Notes under the pieces: model-generated | What the model saw: the letters and a program-made list of their open reading frames with translations, nothing else | Databases searched by the model: none | Told to the model about the DNA's origin: nothing | Shown: positions 37,751-46,277 of the stretch, one piece after another | Numbering within the stretch: position 1 is the stretch's first letter | Layout: each line of letters starts with the position of its first letter | Source: Vibrio syngnathi | Lineage (GTDB): Bacteria; Pseudomonadota; Gammaproteobacteria; Enterobacterales; Vibrionaceae | Length of the DNA stretch: 64,000 nucleotides | Direction of reading: 5' to 3' | Assembly (NCBI RefSeq): GCF_002119525.1 | Contig: NZ_CP017916.1 | Location: 1,302,001 to 1,366,000 of the forward strand | Program-made: the position numbers and the translations under genes

Positions 37751-38470
37751 ATGGCAGAAACTTTCAAATCTATTTCAGGCTCTAAGCGAAGCCTTCATGT
37801 GCAGGTGGCTCGTGAAATCGCTCGTGGTATTTTGTCGGGTAATTTACCTCAGGGTTCGATTATCCCTGGTGAGATGGCTCTGTGTGAGCAGTTTGGTATT
37901 AGCCGCACGGCGTTGCGAGAGGCGGTGAAACTTCTAACTTCAAAAGGCCTTTTAGAGTCACGCCCTAAAATCGGCACTCGCGTTGTTGATCGTGCATACT
38001 GGAACTTTTTAGATCCTCAGCTTATCGAATGGATGGATGGACTAGCTGATACCGATCAGTTTTGTCATCAGTTTTTAGGTTTACGTCGTGCGATTGAACC
38101 TGAAGCGTGTGCATTGGCAGCTAAGTTTGCAACTGCAGAGCAACGAATTGAATTATCAGAAATTTTCCAAAAAATGGTGGAGATATCTAGCGAAGAGGTT
38201 CTTGATAAAGAGCGTTGGTTAGATATTGATATGAAGTTCCATAGCCTTATCTTCAATGCAACGGGTAATGATTTCTACTTACCGTTTGGCAACATATTGA
38301 CGACGATGTTTGTTAACTTTATTGTGCACTCTTCAGAAGAAGGCAGCACATGCATTAACGAACATCGCGCAATATACGAAGCCATTATGGCAGGTAATAG
38401 TGATAAAGCACGCCAAGTTTCGGCAAGTCACTTGCAAGAATCAAACCACCGATTGCCTGTAACAAGCTAA
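37751..38470 (+). CDS. GntR family regulator, FadR subfamily (copy 2)
   Basis: 239 residues with the same architecture as copy 1: a winged helix (PGEMALCEQFGISRTALREA) and an FCD domain (DMKFHSLIFNATGNDFYLPF, INEHRAIYEAIMAGN). The two proteins share long stretches such as GLRRAIEPEACALAA versus GLRKAIDPEACALAA, so they arose by duplication. One may sense alginate-derived and the other a different uronate-derived ligand. The ATG at 37751 follows a recognisable promoter. It is followed by its own terminator. Confidence 0.88.
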   Translation: MAETFKSISGSKRSLHVQVAREIARGILSGNLPQGSIIPGEMALCEQFGISRTALREAVKLLTSKGLLESRPKIGTRVVDRAYWNFLDPQLIEWMDGLADTDQFCHQFLGLRRAIEPEACALAAKFATAEQRIELSEIFQKMVEISSEEVLDKERWLDIDMKFHSLIFNATGNDFYLPFGNILTTMFVNFIVHSSEEGSTCINEHRAIYEAIMAGNSDKARQVSASHLQESNHRLPVTS

Positions 38471-38502
38471 CTGAAAGCACTTGATGTGCCCTTACAAATT
38501 TT

Positions 38503-38527
38503 AAAGCACGCATTTAGCGTGCTTTTT
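38503..38527 (+). terminator. Terminator of GntR copy 2
   Basis: AAAGCACGC-N5-GCGTGCTTT with a following T run, about 35 bases after the stop. Confidence 0.88.
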
Positions 38528-38668
38528 TGTATCTGTATTTTTATGTTTCTGACATTGCACTTCTTATTCTGATCTCTAAAACTTGATCAATTCTGCTATT
38601 CAACCTAAAAATCAACTCGCAACTCGATATATTAATTATATAATAATACTAATCAAACAAATGCGAGT

Positions 38669-40537
38669 ATGGTTATGCCTCAATCTCTTTTGCCAAATAT
38701 TCTTCAATTTATCGGTCAGATAGATCCTTTCGATAAGATCCCTAAACAAGCACTTCGTGAACTTGCCTCCAATGTTCAGATCACTTATCTCGGCAAGGGG
38801 GATGTGGTTGATCTATGTGAGTCGGGTAAAGAAAAGTCGCTCTACATCATTCGAACCGGCTCTATGGAACAAAGAAAGTCTGACGGTGTACTTCGTGCGC
38901 GTTTAGGCAGTGAAGATTTGTTCGGCTTTACATTCTTAGACTCTGAAGTCAATGATGAGAAAGGCTACAGAGCGATTGCGATCGAAAACACCTTACTTTA
39001 TGTGATTCCACACTCGGCACTTCAAGCGTTGTTCAAAGCATTTCCAAGTTGCGCAGAACACTTTGCGTCTCAGGCCCAGGTTCGTTTGAAGTCAGCACTT
39101 GATGTGGTGTGGTCAAATAAAGAGAAAGGCTTGTTCATTCGTAAGGTTGAAGAAGTGGCAAGCGGGCAGGTGGCCATCGTTAAGTCTGAACAAACTATTC
39201 AGTCGGTCGCGGTTGAAATGCTTCATCAACGCTCACCATGTGCCGTGATCTATGAGGGTGAAACGATCGTTGGTTTGATCACCGACCGTGATATGACCAA
39301 GCGAGTGATTGCTCACGGTGTCAGTACCGATAACCTGATTTCCGAGGTGATGACGCATTCTCCACTCACGGTTAAACCGGATGATCTTGTGTTGCATGCC
39401 GCGTCTATCATGATGCAATTCAACATCCGTAATTTGCCTGTGGTGAAAGAGAACAAAGTTGTTGGCCTGCTTACGACATCTCACTTGGTTCAAAACCACC
39501 GTGTTCAAGCGATCTTCTTAATCGAGAAAATCAAATACGCGGGCAGTGTGAAAACCATGTCTTCGTTTACCCCAGAGCGACAAGCTATTTTTGAAGCGCT
39601 GGTGGAAGGCAAGGTTGCACCGGAAACCGTAGGTAAGGTCATGACCATGATTATGGACGCCTACACACGCCGATTGATTCAGATAGCGATTGATAAGTTA
39701 GGCCCACCACCTTGTGATTTTTCTTGGATTGTTGCGGGCTCGCACGCTCGTAATGAAGTCCATATGCTGTCGGATCAAGATAGTGCGATTGTACTCTCTG
39801 ACGATGCGACAGACAGTGACCGTATTTACTTCAAACATTTAGCGATGATGGTGACTAACGGATTAGCGAGTTGTGATTATCCATTGTGTCCGGGTAAATT
39901 CATGGCTGCGACACCAAAATGGTGTCAGCCACTCAGCGTTTGGAAGCACTACTACAAGAAGTGGGTGGCTAACCCTGAGTACGAACGCTTACTCAACATC
40001 AGTGTGTTCCTAGAAATTCGAACCATCTATGGCAACAGTGAGTTCGAAGGCATTCTTCGTGATGAGTTGCATTCTAACATTCGCAGTAACCGTGAGTTTT
40101 TAAGCACACTAGTGAAAGATGCGGTAAACACCAACCCGCCATTGGGTATTTTCAATAGTTTGGTTCTAGAGAAATCGGGTGAGAACAAGAAAACACTCAA
40201 TGTGAAGAAGTACGCCATTAACTTGATTATTGATCTTGCGCGTATTTACGGATTAGCGGTGGAATGTGATTTGTCAGCAACCGATGAACGTTTCGCAGCT
40301 GCCAATGAAAAAGGCATGCTGAGCGACGACGCATTCAAGAACATTCTGGGCTCTTACCAGTTCATTCTCTCTTTCCGATTTGGTCATCAACTTGAAGCGC
40401 TGAAGAACGGGGATGTGCCTGACAACAACATCAACCCAGATAGCTTTGGTAGCTTTGAGCGTAAACACTTGAAAGATGCCTTTAGGATCATTGCTGACCT
40501 TCAAGAAGCCGCGAAAATCCGTTTCGGAGCACGCTAA
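38669..40537 (+). CDS. cNMP-binding/CBS/DUF294 nucleotidyltransferase-like protein
   Basis: 622 residues with four modules. A cyclic-nucleotide-binding domain spans about 15-135, a CBS pair about 165-285 (VIYEGETIVGLITDRDMTKR, NLPVVKENKVVGLLTTSHL), a DUF294 nucleotidyltransferase fold about 320-430 (VAGSHARNEVHMLSDQDSA), and a DUF294 C-terminal domain covers the rest. It is soluble. Proteins of this kind usually sit beside a DnaQ-like exonuclease and often a solute symporter; all three occur in this island. The function is thought to be nucleotide-sensing signalling but is not established. An ATG six bases later is an alternative start. Confidence 0.85.
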   Translation: MVMPQSLLPNILQFIGQIDPFDKIPKQALRELASNVQITYLGKGDVVDLCESGKEKSLYIIRTGSMEQRKSDGVLRARLGSEDLFGFTFLDSEVNDEKGYRAIAIENTLLYVIPHSALQALFKAFPSCAEHFASQAQVRLKSALDVVWSNKEKGLFIRKVEEVASGQVAIVKSEQTIQSVAVEMLHQRSPCAVIYEGETIVGLITDRDMTKRVIAHGVSTDNLISEVMTHSPLTVKPDDLVLHAASIMMQFNIRNLPVVKENKVVGLLTTSHLVQNHRVQAIFLIEKIKYAGSVKTMSSFTPERQAIFEALVEGKVAPETVGKVMTMIMDAYTRRLIQIAIDKLGPPPCDFSWIVAGSHARNEVHMLSDQDSAIVLSDDATDSDRIYFKHLAMMVTNGLASCDYPLCPGKFMAATPKWCQPLSVWKHYYKKWVANPEYERLLNISVFLEIRTIYGNSEFEGILRDELHSNIRSNREFLSTLVKDAVNTNPPLGIFNSLVLEKSGENKKTLNVKKYAINLIIDLARIYGLAVECDLSATDERFAAANEKGMLSDDAFKNILGSYQFILSFRFGHQLEALKNGDVPDNNINPDSFGSFERKHLKDAFRIIADLQEAAKIRFGAR

Positions 40538-41280
40538 TGAAGCCACGCTCAATAAATAAGTGTTTAAAGCACATTCTGAACTACTTTCATCCTCTTGAGA
40601 AAATTAAGCGCACACGAAAGCAATATTTGAATACGGTTAAGCTGCCAGAGGCGTTACATGCTCTTGTGGATCAACCTTGCCCAGAGATGACGGACTTGGC
40701 CAAAGATAGCGAATATATCGTTTTAGATCTTGAAACTACAGGCTTAGACAGCGAGCAAGACCTTATTCTATCTATGGGTTGGGTCGATGTGGTCAAGGGG
40801 CGAATAGACTTAGCGTCCGCCAAGCATATTTATCTTGATAACGATTCGCAGATCAATGCTGAAACTGCAGTTATCAACCACATCACACCACAAATGCTGG
40901 AAGAGGGCGCTTCAATTCATGATGCTATGCTGACGTTTTTCGAAGCCGCAAAAGGTAAGATCATCGTCGCGCACGCTTGTGTGGTCGAAGAGAAGTTCAT
41001 TAGCCAGTATCTATTAAGATGCTATGGCTTAAGGCAGTTGCCTTTACTTTGGCTAGATACACTATGTATTGAGAAGAGCATGGAGAAAGCGATCAGTAAC
41101 CATGAAGAGGTGGATTTAACTCTAGCGGGTACGCGACACAGGTATGGGCTTCCCGAGTACAACAGCCACAATGCGTTAGCGGATGCGGTCTCAACAGCAG
41201 AATTGCTATTAGCTCAGCAGAAGCGAGTGGTGCCTAACGATGAAGTGACACTTTCCTTTTTATATCGCATCAGTCACTAA
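40537..41280 (+). CDS. DnaQ-like 3'-5' exonuclease
   Basis: 247 residues with a DEDD exonuclease fold: ExoI Asp-Glu in VLDLETTGLD (about residue 66), ExoII near HACVVEEKFISQ, and ExoIII with the His in YNSHNALADAVSTAELLL. Proteins of this size beside a cNMP/CBS/DUF294 protein are common in gammaproteobacteria and differ from the replicative epsilon subunit. The start overlaps the stop of the upstream gene (TAATG), indicating a coupled pair. The substrate is unknown. Confidence 0.85.
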   Translation: MKPRSINKCLKHILNYFHPLEKIKRTRKQYLNTVKLPEALHALVDQPCPEMTDLAKDSEYIVLDLETTGLDSEQDLILSMGWVDVVKGRIDLASAKHIYLDNDSQINAETAVINHITPQMLEEGASIHDAMLTFFEAAKGKIIVAHACVVEEKFISQYLLRCYGLRQLPLLWLDTLCIEKSMEKAISNHEEVDLTLAGTRHRYGLPEYNSHNALADAVSTAELLLAQQKRVVPNDEVTLSFLYRISH

Positions 41281-41333
41281 GGAAGCAGCTTCTTGTAAGT
41301 GAATCATTGTTGAATGACCTGATTTGAACACAT

Positions 41334-41364
41334 AAAAAAGCCAGCGATTAAGCTGGCTTTTGTT
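41334..41364. terminator. Bidirectional terminator between the exonuclease gene and kdgM
   Basis: AAAAAGCCAGC-N5-AGCTGGCTTTTG has A and T tracts on both sides, so it can end the plus-strand exonuclease operon and the minus-strand kdgM. Confidence 0.85.
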
Positions 41365-41419
41365 TAGGTCTTAGAAAATTAGGACAGTAATTATCTTAGA
41401 TTATTTATATAGCTATCGA

Positions 41420-42154
41420 TTAGAAGCTGTAAGTTAGACCAACACGGCTACGCAGTTCACGAGTTGCTTTTGTTGATGAAGTGCTCACATCACCAAATTC
41501 TACATACGGTGCCCATTGACCCATAATGTGGCGAATACTTGCATTCAACTCGTAGTTGGTATCGTCGTTGTCGTAGATATTGTAATCATCTGCTTTGTAG
41601 TAGTTGCCTTCGAAACCGAAACGCCAGTTTTCCATTGAGTAGTTGATGTTTGCGGTTAAGCGATGGCGACGTTGGTTTTCATCGTTTTGATAAGTTAAGT
41701 AGCCGTTATCTAAGATAGGCTTGCCGTCCGAATCAGTTGCAATTGATTTAGTGTTTTGTCTCATATCGTAACGGTAACGAGCACTTAGACTTAAACCGTC
41801 AATGCTGTCGACACTGTATGTCGCGCGAACTTGAGGTTTGTACGTAACACCTGATTCGCGACCTTCAATTGGCATACCGTAAGTCATCGTCCAATTGTCG
41901 TTAAGTACGTGGCGGTAGTTTAGACCAAGCTCCCAACCATTGTTCTTCAGATCTTCCATGAATTTACCGTCTTCTCCCTTGAATTTCGCTTCGATATCTA
42001 CAAGGAAGTTGCCAATGCTATCGCCAAGTTTTACACGAGTAGCGTGTTGATCTGTATGGCTTTTGTATTCGTGTCTCATATCGAAAGACGCAGCAGACAC
42101 AGAGCCAGCAGCGAGTACAGATGCCACAGCAATCACGATTTTAGTTTTATTCAT
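41420..42154 (-). CDS. kdgM: KdgM-type oligouronide porin
   Basis: About 244 residues. A signal peptide (MNKTKIVIAVASVLAAGSVSA, about 21 residues) precedes a beta-rich protein that ends in Phe (RVGLTYSF), as outer-membrane barrels do. It resembles the KdgM family of monomeric porins that admit acidic oligosaccharides such as oligogalacturonates and oligoalginates; alternating aromatic/basic strands (ARYRYDMRQ) fit an anion channel. The ATG at 42154 was chosen because it starts the signal peptide. It is transcribed away from the second symporter, with regulatory palindromes between them. Confidence 0.88.
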   Translation of the reverse strand: MNKTKIVIAVASVLAAGSVSAASFDMRHEYKSHTDQHATRVKLGDSIGNFLVDIEAKFKGEDGKFMEDLKNNGWELGLNYRHVLNDNWTMTYGMPIEGRESGVTYKPQVRATYSVDSIDGLSLSARYRYDMRQNTKSIATDSDGKPILDNGYLTYQNDENQRRHRLTANINYSMENWRFGFEGNYYKADDYNIYDNDDTNYELNASIRHIMGQWAPYVEFGDVSTSSTKATRELRSRVGLTYSF

Positions 42155-42281
42155 GGTATTAGTTCCATATTTATAGGTTGAGTATTGGCCATAATTACAA
42201 GCCAAATAGAGTAGTTCTTGTCTTCAATGCATTTTGTGTTTGAAATTATTTCTTGGTTATCTCAAATTTCTCTTGCATTTA

Positions 42282-42295
42282 AATAATACAAATAT
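42282..42295. promoter_or_regulatory. AATAATACAAATAT site upstream of kdgM
   Basis: 14 of 14 bases identical to the site at 25625-25638 upstream of the first symporter. It is a half-match to the TTGTANTACAA palindrome, about 130 bases upstream of kdgM. Confidence 0.45.
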
Positions 42296-42501
42296 ACTAA
42301 CGATTCGAAGGCGTATGATCTGTGAATTGGATCGTGTTGTTAGGACAAAACCCTTATTTACAAAGGGTTACAAAATCAATGAATGGTATAACCTGTTGTT
42401 TTTAAGTGATATTGCTTTTTTGGGTCTTGATTTGTAAATTTCTTGTTTGTCAATAAATGTGCGCTACAGCAAAAAATTGAACCTTTATATTTTACTTTTA
42501 T

Positions 42502-42512
42502 TTGTAATACAT
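42502..42512. promoter_or_regulatory. Alginate-regulon palindrome upstream of kdgM
   Basis: TTGTAATACAT matches 10 of 11 positions of the island palindrome, about 350 bases upstream of kdgM and 1 kb upstream of the second symporter. Confidence 0.45.
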
Positions 42513-42717
42513 TATTATTTTATTGAGTTTATGTGGCAGCACTTATCTTTTGTGCGTTGAATATATGTACATTCAACAAAGAGGCGTTAAGTGGTGAAGT
42601 ACAGTCGATAGATGAACGGATAGTTCAAAGGACGAAGCATTTGCTTGAGGTGATAAAAGCTTCAATCAGAGAGGGTTTGAAATGTAGTGGGCAAGGCAGT
42701 AACACAGCCTGCTATAT

Positions 42718-42745
42718 AGAGAATAGAGAATAGAGAATAGAGATG
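42718..42745. repeat. Short heptamer tandem repeat
   Basis: AGAGAAT repeated three times plus a diverged fourth copy. It lies in non-coding DNA and could vary in copy number. Confidence 0.6.
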
Positions 42746-42820
42746 AGTTTAGCTCGGACAGTTAACGTCTCTGTAAATCAGTGAAAAAGAAGAAATCGTT
42801 GAGGTACTTCCAAAAGCATT

Positions 42821-42941
42821 TTGATTATTGCTCCCAACTATTCTAATTATAACTTCTGCTTTCGTTTAGAAAGGTAGGAGATGGTAGTCGAAGATCTACC
42901 CTTGCGCTCATGTTGATACAGGCAACATGAGCGTTTTTTTT
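42821..42941 (+). ncRNA. Candidate small RNA with its own promoter and terminator
   Basis: A sigma-70-like promoter (TTGATT at 42821, 17-base spacer, TAATTA at 42844) is followed about 90 bases later by an intrinsic terminator: an 11-bp perfect stem CGCTCATGTTG/CAACATGAGCG (42905-42915 with 42923-42933) and eight T. The predicted transcript, from about 42855, has a 5' hairpin GGTAG-N8-CTACC and an A/G-rich stretch GAAAGGTAGGAGATG that could pair with a ribosome site. No plus-strand gene upstream needs this terminator. It sits between kdgM and the second symporter. I do not recognise a named family. Confidence 0.5.
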
Positions 42942-42994
42942 ATCTGAAATCTAATAAAGGTGAGTTATTTCTCTACTACTGAAGTCGCATTTTT

Positions 42995-43108
42995 CTAAGT
43001 CGGCTTTATAAGATGACAAGCTGAAAGGCCTGTTATGTGGTCTTTAAAGGTCAGTCCTTCCACCTTGCCGCCGTTAAGGTTCCAGCGTGTCAATTTTCCA
43101 TTCGCCAT
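42995..43108 (-). CDS. Possible 37-residue small protein
   Basis: An ATG frame with AAAAGGTAA just upstream, encoding a polar peptide beginning MANGKLTRWNLNGGKVEG and ending in HLIKPT. No family is recognised; it may be a remnant of a longer gene or chance. The rest of 43109-43539 holds only the palindromes and the symporter promoter region. Confidence 0.25.
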   Translation of the reverse strand: MANGKLTRWNLNGGKVEGLTFKDHITGLSACHLIKPT

Positions 43109-43163
43109 TTACCTTTTACGTAATTCACTTTAGAAGCAATTTTCAGACTGAACCTTGTGATAC

Positions 43164-43174
43164 TTGTAATACAA
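43164..43174. promoter_or_regulatory. Alginate-regulon palindrome, distal, before the second symporter
   Basis: Perfect TTGTAATACAA, identical to the site before kdgF, about 365 bases upstream of the symporter start. Confidence 0.55.
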
Positions 43175-43468
43175 ACACGTTGTGTTGATTCATTTTTATA
43201 AACTATATCTAACGACGTTTTGGTTTCTCATCAGCAATTCCTATTTTTCACGATTAACTATTTTTAGCGTTTCTGATCAGATTTTTAGCGGTGACGCCCG
43301 TACTTTTAGTGACTTTCTTCATGTTTTTCGAGGTTTTGGTGAGTTTGTAGTACGGGTAGGTGCAGTTAGTTGATGAGTTGCGCTCGAGAGTAGTGCAAAT
43401 TTGAACTCGGTCACTTGTATGATTATTTAAGTCCTGGACTGTAAGATCACTGTCACGCATTTAAATTA

Positions 43469-43479
43469 TTGTAGTACAA
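43469..43479. promoter_or_regulatory. Alginate-regulon palindrome, proximal, before the second symporter
   Basis: Perfect TTGTAGTACAA 61 bases upstream of the ATG. It is the reverse complement of the site 63 bases before the first symporter, at nearly the same distance. Confidence 0.62.
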
Positions 43480-43539
43480 ATGTGATTACCATCTATCTAT
43501 AGTGACCTTAACAAAAAAACATAAATAAAAGGTCTAACG

Positions 43540-45312
43540 ATGGAACTCAATACCCTGATAGTTGGCATCTACTTCCTATTCTTAATTGCGATAGGGTGGA
43601 TGTTCCGAACGTTTACAAGTACGACAAGTGATTACTTCCGCGGGGGAGGTAACATGCTGTGGTGGATGGTAGGTGCAACCGCATTTATGACCCAGTTCAG
43701 CGCGTGGACATTTACTGGTGCAGCAGGTAAAGCCTTTACCGATGGGTTTGCCGTAGCGATTATCTTCATTGCTAACGCATTCGGTTACCTAATGAACTAC
43801 CTTTACTTCGCTCCGAAGTTCCGCCAACTGCGTGTTGTGACGGTTATTGAAGCGATTCGTATGCGTTTTGGTAAGGTGAATGAGCAAGTGTTTACTTGGT
43901 CTGGCATGCCAAACAGCGTTATCTCCGCTGGTATCTGGTTGAACGGTCTTGCGATCATCGCATCGGGTATCTTCGGCTTTGATATGACAACGACGATTGT
44001 CCTAACGGGTCTGGTTGTATTGGTGATGTCAGTAACGGGCGGCTCTTGGGCGGTAATCGCATCTGACTTTATGCAGATGGTTATCATTATGGCAGTGACC
44101 GTAACGTGTGCCGTAGTCGCGGTCTACCACGGTGGAGGTGTTACACAAATCATCAATGACTTCCCAACCGATTCATTTATCACGGGTGATAACCTTAACT
44201 ACCTAAGTATCTTCAGCATCTGGGCGGTGTTCATCTTCTTGAAGCAGTTCAGTATCACCAATAACATGCTGAACTCTTACCGTTACCTTGCAGCGAAAGA
44301 CTCAAACAACGCACGTAAAGCGGCACTGCTTGCTTGTGTGCTGATGACACTGGGTCCAATCATTTGGTTCATGCCTTCATGGTTCATGGCGGGTCAAGGT
44401 GTTGATTTAGCTGCAGCTTACCCAGAAGCAGGCAGCAAAGCGGCTGATTTCGCTTACCTATACTTCGTTCAAGAGTACATGCCGGTTGGTATGGTTGGCC
44501 TTCTGATTGCCGCGATGTTTGCAGCAACAATGTCTTCAATGGACTCTGGTCTAAACCGTAACTCAGGTATTTTTGTTAAGAACTTCTACGAGCCGATTCT
44601 TCGCCCTAAAGCGACAGAGAAAGAGCTAATGGTTGTTTCTAAGTTAACGTCTACCTTCTTCGGTATCGCGATCATCTTGGTTGCTCTGTTCATCAACTCT
44701 CTTAAAGGATTGAGCCTGTTCGACACCATGATGTACGTGGGCGCATTGATCGGCTTCCCAATGACGATTCCAGCATTCTGTGGCTTCTTCATCCGTAAAA
44801 CACCGGATTGGGCAGGTTGGGGCACGCTAGTAGTCGGTGGTGTGGTTTCTTACTTCGTTGGTTTCGTTATCACAGCGGACATGATTCAAAACTGGTTCGG
44901 TCTAAACGAACTAACTGGCCGTGAGTGGGCTGACCTGAAAGTGGCTATCGGCCTTATTGGTCACATCGTATTTACTGCTGGCTTCTTTGTTCTTTCAACA
45001 CTGTTCTACAAGCCATTACCGGAACACCGTGAGAAAGATGTCGACAAGTTCTTCAACAACCTAGCGACACCTTTGGTTGCTGAAAGTAATGAACAGAAGA
45101 AATTGGATAACAAGCAACGTCGTATGTTGGGTTCACTTATCGCAGTCGCGGGTGTGGGCGTAATGACCATGTTCGTACTGCCCAACCCAATGTGGGGACG
45201 CATGGTATTCGTTCTGTGTGGCTTGATTGTGTTCTCTGTCGGTCTGTTACTTGTTAAAGCGGTTGATGACAAAGTCGAGCAACAAGACGAAGTGACGCCA
45301 GCCGAAGGCTAA
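43540..45312 (+). CDS. SLC5 family sodium:solute symporter (second copy, alginate uptake)
   Basis: 590-residue multi-span inner-membrane protein paralogous to the one at 23657-25411, sharing DYFRGGGNMLWWMVGATAF, AWTFTGAAGKAFTDGFAV, MTVTGGSWAVIASDFMQM-like and ATMSSMDSGLNRNSGIF segments and a related C-terminal tail. It is a probable Na+-coupled importer of uronate or oligouronate products. A seven-residue larger extracytoplasmic segment (DLAAAYPEAGSKAADF) marks a difference from copy 1 and may affect cargo. Monocistronic, with two perfect TTGTANTACAA sites upstream and a terminator downstream. Confidence 0.88.
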   Translation: MELNTLIVGIYFLFLIAIGWMFRTFTSTTSDYFRGGGNMLWWMVGATAFMTQFSAWTFTGAAGKAFTDGFAVAIIFIANAFGYLMNYLYFAPKFRQLRVVTVIEAIRMRFGKVNEQVFTWSGMPNSVISAGIWLNGLAIIASGIFGFDMTTTIVLTGLVVLVMSVTGGSWAVIASDFMQMVIIMAVTVTCAVVAVYHGGGVTQIINDFPTDSFITGDNLNYLSIFSIWAVFIFLKQFSITNNMLNSYRYLAAKDSNNARKAALLACVLMTLGPIIWFMPSWFMAGQGVDLAAAYPEAGSKAADFAYLYFVQEYMPVGMVGLLIAAMFAATMSSMDSGLNRNSGIFVKNFYEPILRPKATEKELMVVSKLTSTFFGIAIILVALFINSLKGLSLFDTMMYVGALIGFPMTIPAFCGFFIRKTPDWAGWGTLVVGGVVSYFVGFVITADMIQNWFGLNELTGREWADLKVAIGLIGHIVFTAGFFVLSTLFYKPLPEHREKDVDKFFNNLATPLVAESNEQKKLDNKQRRMLGSLIAVAGVGVMTMFVLPNPMWGRMVFVLCGLIVFSVGLLLVKAVDDKVEQQDEVTPAEG

Positions 45313-45336
45313 TTTAGTAGGTATCCTAAATAACAT

Positions 45337-45370
45337 CACGGCCACCCAAATGGGTGGCCGTCAATTTTTA
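45337..45370 (+). terminator. Terminator of the second symporter
   Basis: ACGGCCACCCA pairs with TGGGTGGCCGT (11 bp, perfect) followed by CAATTTTTAA, about 25 bases after the stop. Confidence 0.85.
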
Positions 45371-45449
45371 AAGCCAATATTTAATGTGTACTACTTAATG
45401 GTTTGAGCTATCAAATAAGTTCACGATAGCTGTCTTGGTCATTAGCACC

Positions 45450-45486
45450 TAAAAAGCCTCAACGGGTAATGTCTGTTGAGGCTTTA
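45450..45486 (-). terminator. Terminator of msrA
   Basis: AAAGCCTCAAC (45453-45463) pairs with GTTGAGGCTTT (45475-45485); on the minus strand a T run follows. Between it and msrA a 21-base segment is directly repeated (TCGATCTTACG at 45488 and 45510). Confidence 0.8.
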
Positions 45487-45525
45487 TCGATCTTACGTCG
45501 TGACTATCTCGATCTTACGCCGTGA

Positions 45526-46038
45526 TTACCGTGCTTTATATTTATGCAGTAGATCCCAAGGGATATTGCATAAGTGATGGTCTTCAGGAAACTGGCTTAG
45601 GTGATGCTGGTGGATATCATCACTCGCGACATAACTGGTCAATGGCAATATCTCGAGTGCGATACGGTCGGCGTCGTCACGAGAGGCAATATAGTGCTTA
45701 GCTTCGGTTAAGTGTTCTGCGTTAGTACTGTAAACGCCTGTGCGATATTTTTCTCCGACATCGACACCTTGTTTATTGACGCTGTAAGGGTCGATAATCT
45801 CAAACAAGTGTTTCATCAAAATCATTACAGACGTGACGCTTGGGTCAAATTCAATTTGTACGCATTCAGCGTAGCCATCATAAGCGTTTTGGGTTTCATC
45901 GCTTTGTGATGTGTCCTTTTCTGTTGATTGGGAGCTGCCATTAGCACGACCTGCTTCTGTGTTGATCACGCCGGGTACATACTTGATGAACTCTTGTACG
46001 CCCCACAAGCAACCGCCAGCTAAGTAAATTTGTTCCAT
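45526..46038 (-). CDS. msrA: Peptide methionine sulfoxide reductase MsrA-like
   Basis: 170 residues of the MsrA fold, which repairs methionine-S-sulfoxide. The N-terminal active-site motif is GGCLWG (Cys10), a Phe-to-Leu variant of the usual GCFWG, followed by YAECVQIEFDP and LFEIIDPYSVNKQGVDVGEKYRTGVY, which match the family. The segment after residue 30 (GSSQSTEKDTSQSDETQNAYDGY) has an acidic insert where most MsrA have GG..NPTY. The variant motif means that the protein may be a divergent MsrA paralogue rather than the main repair enzyme. Confidence 0.82.
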   Translation of the reverse strand: MEQIYLAGGCLWGVQEFIKYVPGVINTEAGRANGSSQSTEKDTSQSDETQNAYDGYAECVQIEFDPSVTSVMILMKHLFEIIDPYSVNKQGVDVGEKYRTGVYSTNAEHLTEAKHYIASRDDADRIALEILPLTSYVASDDIHQHHLSQFPEDHHLCNIPWDLLHKYKAR

Positions 46039-46277
46039 ACTTACCTTTTACTTCTCTGTGTTTGTGGATGTTTGTTCGATGCGTGAATCAATACGATGAT
46101 ACCCGCACGTATAAAAAAGCGTCTATAAAAACTAGCGCTCATATAAAAACCAGCGTTTAGGCATTGTAAACCTGTGCGACTGAACAAACATAAGTTTAAT
46201 AGGATTTGTGATTATATAAGTAAGTATTGCTTTGTCATCAACTCGAATCTCAACATCAAGTGAGCGTTACTCTAAAT

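Noticed and set aside
42533..42733. A 66-codon GTG-started frame downstream of the kdgM palindromes
   Set aside because: No ribosome site, no family pattern, and it ends in a simple heptamer repeat, so probably chance.
43182..43460. Short frames on both strands before the second symporter
   Set aside because: They overlap each other and the palindromic promoter region, and have no recognisable features.
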